From Dicyema japonicum (lineage: Eukaryota; Dicyemida; Rhombozoa; Dicyemidae), in the NCBI GenBank assembly GCA_011109175.1, contig RDEW01000003.1, positions 310,001 through 374,000 on the forward strand: 64,000 nt of DNA, written 5' to 3'. The translations under genes were made by a program, and so were the position numbers. The notes under the pieces were generated by a model. It was not told the origin of the DNA. It ran no database searches and worked only from the letters and a program-made list of their open reading frames with translations. This document shows, piece after piece, positions 56,311 through 64,000 of this stretch (position 1 is the stretch's first letter; each line of letters opens with the position of its first letter).

Positions 56311-56829
56311 AATAATAATATAAGCTTGAAATCGGAGTTTTAATTTGAAAATATTATGGAAATTACATCTGGTCTACACATAACGGCGCGCTTGTAAACT
56401 AAATTTGAATCTAAATCGATAAAATTTTATTTTTTTAAAAAATTAAATCTAAAAAAATATATAAAAAATATTCAATCATATTTTCAGACAGTTGCATTAA
56501 AAAACACTGATTGTGATAAGTGCCAAAGAAGAAAAAGCTAAGTCCATGCATTTACCCTCTTAACCGGTTAGTTACCATGGCTGCATTTTACTCCAAAAAT
56601 AAAGAGGATCAACTCAATTTATAAAAGCCATAAATGGTTAATCGAATGGAATACTATTAAAATAATGGGGTGATAGTATTTATTTGTGATTATTGATTGA
56701 CACCGTTTTAGACAACACACCTTACATCAAACGAAGCGTTGTTAAAATACAGCAATTAAGATTGTAATTTGTCTTATTAATGATTTTTGTTCAGACATGA
56801 AATACTTGTTAACACCTGATAGTTGTGGT

Positions 56830-57065
56830 TGACACGTGGATTTATGTTTGTATCTGTACAGGATTGGACAATCGTCCTCTTCAATATGTCCATCATGCTT
56901 TCTTGACGACCAGAAGACGGTCACCTCTTTCTCTTGTCCGGTCCACCTACAGAATAAAATACATCTGTCTGATATCTGGGAGCGTCCCCTCTTGGCTGTG
57001 ACGTTTTTGTTAACTACCGGTTATCTTAACTCGAAGGGACCGGGGGTAAATAAATAAATTGAACA
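56830..57065 (+). mobile_element. RT-element C-terminal zinc-knuckle-like fragment
   Basis: YRIGQSSSSICPSCFLDDQK then TVTSFSCPV, the C-x2-C...H/C region after RT in Jockey/CR1-like elements. A SINE-C-like tail ends in AAATAAATAAATT. Confidence 0.55.
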
Positions 57066-57106
57066 CCTGAGAAATAAATAAAGATATTATGACAATTAGT
57101 AAATAT

Positions 57107-57654
57107 TTAACTATCACTGCAAGTGCTCTGGTGAGTCTTCAGGAGTGAAGCACGTGAGAATGAACGGTCACAGGTTTTGCAGACATGTTTTCTAACTTGG
57201 GAATGTATTTGGGTATGGGCTCTCAAATTTGATTTATCCGCGAAAGCTTTCTGGCAAATTGAGCATTTGTAGGGCTTTTCCCCTGTGTGAGTCCTCATGT
57301 GTCCCTGCAACAGCCAAGGCCGAGAAAACTGTCTCTTGCAAATTTCGCAGACGCAAGGAAGAGTGTGAGTTTGAATGTGCATTTTTAGGGCATTTTTATG
57401 GTTGTACGTTTTTCCGCAGAAATTACATTTGAAGAAACTTTCGTATTTTAAAAATCTCGAATCTCCCCTTCTTCAAAAACACGCAAGGAAGGCGGCTCGT
57501 TCGGAGTCGAAAGGATGGTTTCGATGCTCCAGGAAATATTCTTCATTGGTTTTGGTTTCTGGTCTTTTCTCTGGGAGTTAATCTGATTCATAAAGTTGTG
57601 ATACAAACAACTCTGTCGTCTCAAAAATTCAAAGTAAATCAAAAGTTCGTACAT
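57107..57654 (-). CDS. Snail-family C2H2 zinc-finger transcription factor
   Basis: DNA-binding repressor family acting on E-box sites in mesoderm and cell-migration programmes. Exons 57483-57654 and 57107-57462 give 175 aa. The intron is 20 nt. Four C2H2 fingers: [58 protein letters not shown], and [44 protein letters not shown] and [10 protein letters not shown] are Snail/Scratch signatures; THTLPC and FSRASLL favour Snail. The N-terminus starts [10 protein letters not shown] and lacks the SNAG motif (MPRSF) usual for Snail, so an upstream exon may be missing or the motif is lost. Much shorter than typical Snail proteins. Confidence 0.85.
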
Positions 57655-57699
57655 TCCGCAGTAAAATCAACGTAAAGTCAAATATATGCGCTGTGAGAT

Positions 57700-59200
57700 A
57701 CGCCTTTAGACAAACTAATTGAAAATCTAAAAAAGATATTTTATTAATTATTTTCTAAGACAAATCTGGTTTTTAATTTAAATGTTGTGACAGTTGTTAC
57801 TTTAATATCTTAAAACCACTTTAGAAGACATTAAAATCACTTGAAATTGACATTTTCTCCAAAATTTCAAAGAAAGCTAAGTATTAGAATTTTTCTCACA
57901 AATTCGGTGTTATTTTTTAAATTCCATGTATTTGAGTGTTTATGCCACACATCATCCTCCAGTACAAGTTATGTTAAAGTACAGAAGCAGATGTTCTACT
58001 TATTACTACAATTAATTACTCTGTAACTACAATTATGTCAATCAATTGACTGTGCTCCCTTCCCCCTGACCAAATCTACTGGGTAAGGTTCCAATTATTA
58101 AAACTCTCCCCCCTGATGTTCCCGGTGGTAAGAAGTGCGGTGAAAATTGAAGATGGATTTATCTTCGGAAGCCTGTAATGGACTATTGGAGGATGGAATT
58201 GGTCGGCACAGCAGACGTTCTCCCTTGGGTTCATTCCTTGGATTATTAGTTGTGACTGTTTGTACTGGGCTTACCAAATACTGTAAGCCTGGGTTAATCA
58301 ATAAATTGTTGGTAAGGAAGGACGTGCAGGAACACGGAACATACAGGAGGACGTGAAAGTATCCTAGTGGTGTCCAGATGGCACCTAACGAAATCGAAAG
58401 AGAACTTTTCGATCCACTCCACTGAGGACATTCTCCTTCACATGATGTTCAATGTGTCGGGATCACATTATTGGTTAGCTTGGTTTTACCATGGTCTTCG
58501 GTTTTCATATCATTTCCGCTGATTAGGTCATCGGTTAAATGGTCGAAAGGTTTAATTGGCTTTAGCGTCCCCCTAGCAGAGCTAATCTCAGGTCCCCGTT
58601 CTTCCAATGCGCGGAATCCGATGTATTCAGAAGACTTCGAGTTCACGAAGTTTCCAAAACCGCTGCCTATGTCCCCATTTTGAATCCCGTTCAGGTGCAA
58701 CCTGGGGGATCTTGGATAGACAACATTTGATTGAAATATTTTGAAGAAAGATGACTGTCCACGGATACGCTCATGTCAGTAGACACCTTAACTAATAGGA
58801 ATTTCGACTTTCGTGATAATCGAATGGGAGTTGTTTGCCTACGGGAAGTTTTCAAATCCTACGTCTCCAGAATACACCGAGGATTCCACCAATTAGAAGA
58901 ATAGGGACTTGAGATTGGAAAACGAACTTATTAGATCATCTCTCCACAGATTAAATATATTCAAAATTGCCGATCACATCAATTTACAGTTCAGTCGATG
59001 TTGCAACAAACACATTTATCCAAAATGCTTTTTAGGGAGAATAAGTTGGTCTGTTCGCTACAAACGTAGGCGGTTTACTCCACGAGCAGGAGACCCACGT
59101 TTTTATTTGTCAAATAAATATTTAATATTAAATTTTTATTTTACTTTTAGGGAAAAATTTTGAATATTAGCTTTTTAACTAAAAAATACAAAGAGTTGAG
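57700..59200. other. 1.5 kb without a supported gene
   Basis: Contains repeat E near 58430-58530 (GTGTCGGGATCACATTATTG ... CATGGTCTTCG). Open frames at 58098-58356, 58449-58700 and 58909-59163 have no recognised domain, start or splice support. Confidence 0.4.
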
Positions 59201-59204
59201 AAAA

Positions 59205-59350
59205 AATATCCTTTTTTATCCCGGCCAGCCCTGGACGTCTCCCGATACTGGTGGATCACAGAGGAATGAGAAATCTTAGATGCCGGTGTGGGAATCGAAC
59301 TCCCAACTAATAGCCACGAGTAACAGCAGTAACCACTATGTTGAACTATC
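59205..59350 (-). repeat. SINE family C head fragment
   Basis: Minus strand: tRNA-like region around 59280-59345 (GGGAATCGAACTCCCAACTA, GTAACAGCAGTAACCACTAT). Confidence 0.6.
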
Positions 59351-59380
59351 AACTGAGGATTTGGTGATTTAAAAATGATT

Positions 59381-59695
59381 TCAATTTCGTTCACTCAGGT
59401 AGACTTGTTCTGTAACAACGAGGTGGGCGTCCATTTGGAGTGTCGCAATATGACTCTGAGACATCGGTTCTATATTACCTCCAATTTGTTCTGCGCCGAT
59501 TGCGAGAGCCGGACTATTCACGGCGTAAAAATGTAATCGATCCTTGAAAAAAATGAATTGTTTGTTTATACATTTCAACGACTGAATGAAAGACACTTGA
59601 AAGTGCGAAAAATCCCTCAGTAATCTCATCTTCTTTTGGATCCTCTAAGCTATCGGTCCATAAGATGTGTTAATGAGACAACCAGATTAAAGGAC
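59381..59695 (-). pseudogene. Coiled-coil gene fragment, weakly NUP58-like
   Basis: Two minus-strand frames, EDPKEDEITEGFFALSSVFH then SVVEMYKQTIHFFQGSITFL, and later IGGNIEPMSQSHIATLQMDA, can be joined by a 31-nt GT...AG intron (from CGCC|GTGAATAG) into one helical protein. The YKQTI...F...I..L..QI...SHI pattern is faintly like the NUP58/p45 coiled coil, but this is a weak guess. The upstream end is cut by a retroelement and the downstream end by a SINE, so it looks like a stranded piece of a gene. Confidence 0.3.
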
Positions 59696-59704
59696 AATAT
59701 ATAC

Positions 59705-59815
59705 CATGGGCTCTTCGATTGGTTCACGTTCCGCTAGTTGCTATCGAGACAACTGGAAGGATAACCAAAGTGTCTTTGTCTTTCGTCAATACCCCGAGAC
59801 GTTTGAATACTCTCA
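59705..59815 (+). mobile_element. REL C-terminal fragment, degraded
   Basis: VHVPLVAIETTGRITKVSLS, equivalent to FVPLAVETSGSLA in better copies. Bases 59815-60270 empty except a 21-bp tandem duplication AAGATTGGCGCGACATTCAA at 60087-60129. Confidence 0.45.
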
Positions 59816-60269
59816 GAAGTCATGATATCCTTGAAGCCTAGTGGCTTCTCCAGCTGATCTCGATTCAAGAAAGAGGATAAGAGTTATCGTCTAAATTAAG
59901 AGATTCCTGTGTCCATACCAAGCTTCCTTGTTTGGTTGGTCTTGGAATCCTTAATTAATCTCCATAAAAGAGAAGGTTCCTTCTCCCATCTTGTGGAGAC
60001 CTCCAGATATAATCAGAGTTCTGACCCAGGGGGATGTTCATGAGACTAAGTTATATTGGTGAAGTCTAGTTGGTCTTGAAGTAATCAAAGATTGGCGCGA
60101 CATTCAACAAGATTGGCGCGACATTCAACGTTTGCGGACGACTGTTTCGAGAATCTCAATAATAGACTAAGGCATCGGTTACGTATCACCCCCAACAAGG
60201 GAGGCAATCCATAGTGCACAATTGGAGATCAATCGTTAGAACCTTATAAATGTCCTAAAAATGTGAAAA

Positions 60270-60485
60270 AAATTAAGGAGCAAAGGATCATTTTCTCTCC
60301 CCAATTCCACTGGAGGGGTTCCCACAAGTGCGAGGAATAGACGTCTTCCACCTTTTATGCAGGTCCTGGGTAAATTAGTATGACATTGGAAAGACTCTGT
60401 TTCTGTGACAATGGGAACTGGATACACTTAATTAGTTGTTAACTTCTTTCTCAGTGTATCCTCGGTTAGTGACAGCAGATGACAG
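60270..60485 (+). repeat. SINE family C copy
   Basis: GGATCATTTTCTCTCCCCAA, TCCACTGGAGGGGTTCCCAC, GGAACTGGATACACTTAATT, TTCTTTCTCAGTGTATCCTC. Bases 60485-60940 include a possible 24-nt intron (after ATGACAGAATTCTCCAAC) but no gene could be assembled. Confidence 0.7.
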
Positions 60486-60944
60486 AATTCTCCAACGTAA
60501 TGTTAAAATTTGTAATTTAGCATACTACTGACGCTCTTTCATTTGATGTCTTTAAAAAATTATAAGGGGTTTAATATAAAATGATGATACCCTCTCAAGA
60601 TACCTCGATTCATCTAATTTATGCTTTTATGATTTCTTTATGCTAACAGGGCTGAAGGCGTAGCTATAGAAATGTCTACTTGGATTATGTTGAATGAAGT
60701 TCCCTGTCCCCGTTCTTCTCAGAAGCATGACGAGGTGACGATTATTTGAAGTTCTAAAGTAAGGAAGTGGGATGAAGTGTTTTGGTTCAAAAACTTGGAG
60801 GGTTGAAAAACCAATTTTTCTAGTTTTTTTAATTCTTCATAAATCCACGCCACTAGAAAATACAAGTACGACGGGGATAGAGTCCCAAGAGATCCTCGCT
60901 ATCAGTTTTACTGTGACTATCTTATCTAATAACCCCCGAATATT

Positions 60945-61225
60945 CTGGAAAGAGGTTAAGAATTAATTAACGTATAAATAAGGTACATCTGGTTCCCACG
61001 GTCAAAATGAGATGAGTCCTCCTTAAATACCCGCCTTTGTAGGAATCCCCAATGGAGAGATCCCTTTCAAATAGTGGCCAAACACTGGGCTTGTCTTGAG
61101 AAAAGGGATATACCTCTTGGAAGTGAAGAGGAATCCTTCAGCCAGGTAGGTAGCGATGTGGAAACTGAACCCACAGCTAATCGCGTCTAGTGTGACGGGA
61201 CTAACCACTTTACTGGTGGTACCAA
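60945..61225 (-). repeat. SINE family C copy
   Basis: Minus strand with tail (GGTACATCTGGTTCCCACGG in plus view), AATCCCCAATGGAGAGATCC, and tRNA-like head GGAAACTGAACCCACAGCTA near 61160-61215. Confidence 0.6.
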
Positions 61226-61358
61226 TGAGTCCACGTCGACCCCCAACCGCAAATATAACACAAACTATCCCCCATTAGTGATTCCTACCTAACACATCGA
61301 ATTTGTAATTGACTTATTAAAGTACAATAATTAAATTAAACATCGATCTAACAAACAG

Positions 61359-61989
61359 TCATTCAGTTCTGATTGATTCAATAACCTGCTCCACAGTTCG
61401 CACAAAATCAACAAAATTGGAATCCAGAAGACAGGCCTTTATAAAATTCTCTACATTGCCCACTTTACTACCATTGGTGGTCTCGCCGTACATTTTCTCC
61501 TACAATGAATCCTCCCAAACCTCCATATTTTCGACAAGCTTCTTGTAATTTATCTGTGGGATATTTTTAACATCGCAGATAAAATAGTTTTGTATGTAGT
61601 CGTTTATTTTGTCGCAGATTTCAATTCCCGACTTTGTAGGGAGGGACTTAAACTGTACTTTGAACCGCCTGGTGTTGTCCTATGGTTAAAAAGTCAGCTT
61701 TCCTTTTCCTTCATGGAGAACAGTATGCAGTCTTCTTTTTTCAGAACTTTAAGAGATTCACCGGAATGACGCAAAGTTAAAGATTCCTATATTTTAGCCA
61801 TTTTTACTAGAATCGTTTCGTTGTTTGTTATTTGAATGAGGCTGTTTTTTCTTATTTCCAACCGCAAACTTGAGGTTTTTGTTGACTCGATGATCTATTG
61901 ATAACATTCAAAGTTACTGTCCAATCCGACTTTTGGCTATCGGATAACTGCTGATATGCGTATTTTAGAAGACAAAAGTGGTTTTCCAT
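61359..61989 (-). CDS. REC114: REC114-like meiotic double-strand-break protein
   Basis: REC114, with MEI4 and IHO1, supports SPO11/TOPOVIBL breaks in meiosis. Minus-strand exons: 61918-61989 (MENHFCLLKYAYQQL), 61808-61894, about 61700-61786, about 61521-61680, 61359-61499. Introns are 23, 21, one uncertain, and 21 nt. The first two thirds fit the REC114 PH-like domain: LRLEIRKNSLIQITNNETIL, HSGESLKVLKKEDCILFSM (family ...DCLLF), RRFKVQFKSLPTKSG (family MFRVQFSG), CDKINDYIQNYF. The C-terminal helices NFIKACLLDSNFVDFVRTVE suit the REC114 C-terminal partner-binding region. The third junction (61680-61700) is not solved by a short canonical intron: either a 53-nt GT...AG intron from inside CTGTTC, or a one-base difference. 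Assignment is from motif order in a fast-evolving family. Confidence 0.65.
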
Positions 61990-62395
61990 TTGTCGATTTT
62001 TCCCTCCTAAATTCAAATTATTAATAAACTTTAAATATTTTACTTTATAAAAATTTATCATAAATTTATATAAATAATTTTTAAATAAACCGACTTTTGT
62101 GATTTAAATAAATTTGCATGAATTATTTAAGAACACTAGATTTGTTAGCCGAGAGGTTGATTGGTCCTGAGGTTACGTACCTTTATTCCATGAGACTCCT
62201 GTTTGGTCGTATGTATGTGTCACGATAACTCGCGGATAAATGGACGGATTTTAATTAAAAAAAAGTTTTGAACAAATAAAAACATTTCCGAAAAAGTGAG
62301 TGAACAGGTATGAAGAATTGAGTTTCTGGAAATTTCGATCAATAGCATCCTGTCAAGTGGCGTGACCTTCAATGCTAGTTTCCAAAAACTTTCAA
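61990..62395. other. AT-rich stretch upstream of the REC114-like gene
   Basis: Probable promoter and 5' UTR of the minus-strand gene, then AT-rich DNA. No further gene seen. The phrase TGTCACGATAACTCGCGG (62218-62235) is locally GC-richer. Confidence 0.3.
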
Positions 62396-62399
62396 CTTT

Positions 62400-62725
62400 A
62401 ATAGAGGCATAGTGGTTAGGTGTCGGGCAAAGTGGCTTAGGTTACGGGTTCGATTCTCGATGCTCACCTGGTAGAAGGTTCCACGCATCTACGATGGTAA
62501 AAAGGGCTCGACGAGTGACGCCGTCATCAGTGGATATTCACTGCGGAACTTAGATAGTCTAAAAGGACACACACCCAAGAAAAAGAAAACAAAGAAGTGA
62601 AGAGTATTCCTTGATCCTCCCTCGATTAGCTACTATAACTGTTCTTTGCTTAAAATAAAGTGTGTTCTGCCTGTGGGGACCGATAACTGATGTGGCTCCT
62701 CAGAAAGTGGGAACATAATTATTTC
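62400..62725 (+). repeat. SINE family B, full-length
   Basis: Head GGCATAGTGGTTAGGTGTCG (A box) and TTACGGGTTCGATTCTCG (B box), CACGCATCTACGATGG, GACGCCGTCATCAGTGG, tail AAATAAAGTGTGTTCTGCC and GTGGCTCCTCAGAAAGTG. Best preserved family B copy with 29632-29908. Confidence 0.8.
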
Positions 62726-63530
62726 AACTTAAATCATTTATAGGTACAAGATCCCAGAGATCCCGGAGATGGGGGACAACGGGAGACACTCCACGTGGGT
62801 AAAAAATAAAAACTTGATTTTTTAAACTGCTTATTTAAACACGATTTTTACAAATTCAATGATAAAATACTTATTTCAAGTCTCCCAAGCACAGAAGAGA
62901 TTTAGCGTCGCTTGTCAAATAATCAAGCTCGCAACAGACCACGTGCACAGCTGTCTAGCGATGTATGAAAGCCCTTGTCCCTCTTCTCATGAACATGGAC
63001 AAGATGATGGAATTGAGGGACATCATATACCGAAGTTCTGAACAGAGGGAGTGTCGGATGCACTTAGGATTCATGTTCGAATATTGTCCTGCTCAAAATT
63101 GTGAGAACTTGAAAGATCATCTCTCTGAAGACCACCTATAGGATAAAAGTTAATGTGCCTCAAACATGTTGCTAATATTCAGGAACTCTAGACACTGATT
63201 ATTTGATACGGATAAAGCTGCATCCCTTAGCTCTCCTCTATCTAGTATCTTTTAGCTTCCCCCATAGTTTATGCACATTGTGAGACCAGAGGGCAAACGA
63301 TTACATAGTCATAAAGGTCATTAGTGCAAGATGGTCATGTCCTCGGGACATTAGACCAATTAGAACATTCTTTCATATGACCCAGGATGAGTAGGAAGGT
63401 CAAATGGTTGTTTGACAATGTCTGGTCGACAACACAGACACCACAAAGGTAAACCGTATATGTTCATGTCTCTAGCAGTCTTCATGGTTCTATCCCTCCC
63501 TGTCTACTTTGCTTAAGGTTTTCTTTCCCA
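62725..63530. other. Stretch without a recognised gene
   Basis: A 60-aa plus frame at 62859-63041 (CLAMYESPCPSSHEHG) has several Cys/His but no matching family or splice partner. Confidence 0.3.
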
Positions 63531-63745
63531 TTCAATTATCGTGGCTTCGCGTGGTCCGTCCGTATCGCCAAGTCCCAGATAGCATCGAAAAGGATCATTA
63601 ACTCTCCCCAACTATTGGAGAGGTTCCCACATCTGTTGTTCTGGATAGACTTCTGTAGATGGAAGAACCGTGACAGTGGGAGCCGCGTACACTTAATAGA
63701 TGTAAGTACTTCTTTCTCGGTTGATGTATACGTTGGTTAAAAGCA
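63530..63745 (+). repeat. SINE family C copy
   Basis: GTGGCTTCGCGTGGTCCGTC, AAAAGGATCATTAACTCTCC, GACAGTGGGAGCCGCGTACA, CTTAATAGATG tail. Confidence 0.6.
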
Positions 63746-63894
63746 CCCCCATGTTTCCATATTAATACTTAGGGTTTCACTTGTACCGTACTCCTAATAT
63801 CCGACCTCCCACCTGGGAGGGGTTTAACGAGTTCACCCGGTCAGAGTAGGACGTATCCTTTTCAAGTATCCGAAATTGTTGTAAAAACAAGCTA

Positions 63895-64000
63895 ACTAAT
63901 TCCTTGATCCTGATGAGCCTTCACCCAAGAACAGTGATTCAGAGGACCTTGTCCGGAGAGCTGAGGTCGATTCTAGAACTCGTCGCAAGGAAACGTAATT
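63895..64000 (-). repeat. SINE family A copy, cut by window edge
   Basis: AACTAATTCCTTGATCCTGA, CACCCAAGAACAGTGATTCA, GAGCTGAGGTCGATTCTAGA. Minus-strand 3' part, continuing past the edge. Confidence 0.65.

Noticed and set aside
60493-60750. Possible multi-exon gene starting MTEFSN with a 24-nt intron
   Set aside because: One plausible intron and a later open segment (AEGVAIEMSTWIMLNE) could not be joined into a single frame; too weak to call.
1-64000. CRISPR arrays, bacterial operons, Shine-Dalgarno sites
   Set aside because: No regular direct repeats with spacers, and gene structure is plainly eukaryotic.
1-64000. Myxozoan or chlorarachniophyte nucleomorph origin
   Set aside because: Motile-cilia genes argue against myxozoans, which lack cilia; abundant transposons and animal gene families argue against a nucleomorph, despite its similar intron size.

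Overview
This is nuclear DNA from a small-genome animal. It is AT-rich and uses the standard code. About fifteen recognisable or well-supported protein genes and two tRNA genes sit in a thick background of broken transposable elements. The most distinctive feature is intron size. Almost every gene is cut by spliceosomal introns of about 18-30 nt (mostly 22-25, GT...AG, a few GC...AG). About sixty can be placed because joining the exons restores one conserved reading frame. Ciliary genes (MNS1, a ZBBX-like protein), a meiotic recombination gene (REC114-like), tetraspanin, Snail, BTG/Tob, TMC and a selenocysteine tRNA all point to a metazoan. Ultra-short introns together with cilia genes fit dicyemid mesozoans best, which are known for such introns. 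That assignment is inference, not proof.

Layout: 0-3.5 kb repeats and a five-exon unknown gene (+). 3.5-8.6 kb retroelement debris, tRNA-derived SINEs and a complete hAT element with an 8-bp target duplication. 8.7-9.2 kb NDUFA11 (-). 10.3-11.2 kb SNF8/VPS22 (-). 11.8-12.7 kb unknown membrane protein (+). 14.2-16.2 kb ZBBX-like (+). 17.8-18.1 kb COX19 (+). 19.1 kb tRNA-Ser (-). 19.2-22.5 kb APE/RT retrotransposon (+) and debris. 22.9-24.5 kb MNS1 (-). 25.9-26.8 kb ARL1 and a 58-aa gene (-, in tandem). 27.5-28.5 kb deleted MULE (-). 29.3-31.1 kb a repeat holding three separate insertions. 32.05 kb tRNA-Sec (+). 33.3-34.2 kb tetraspanin (+). 37.5-38.0 kb BTG/Tob (+) followed by degenerate tandem repeats. 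39-41.8 kb RT and SINEs. 41.9-43.3 kb ZGPAT (+). 44-47 kb repeats. 47.1-47.4 kb an unresolved small gene (-). 48.3-50.6 kb TMC channel-like gene (-). 51-57 kb repeats. 57.1-57.7 kb Snail-type zinc finger (-). 59.4-59.7 kb gene fragment (-). 61.4-62.0 kb REC114-like (-). SINEs run to the end.

The genes do not form a pathway. They are housekeeping (respiration: NDUFA11, COX19; trafficking: SNF8, ARL1), ciliary (MNS1, ZBBX-like), regulatory (BTG, Snail, ZGPAT), membrane (tetraspanin, TMC) and meiotic (REC114-like). Repeats fall into at least four tRNA-derived SINE families (here A, B, C, G; A and C share a body), one APE-endonuclease non-LTR retrotransposon lineage, and a second RT lineage with a restriction-endonuclease-like C-terminus (here REL). 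hAT and MULE DNA transposons also occur. Family names are local labels. Splice models were made by eye, so small exons may be missing.
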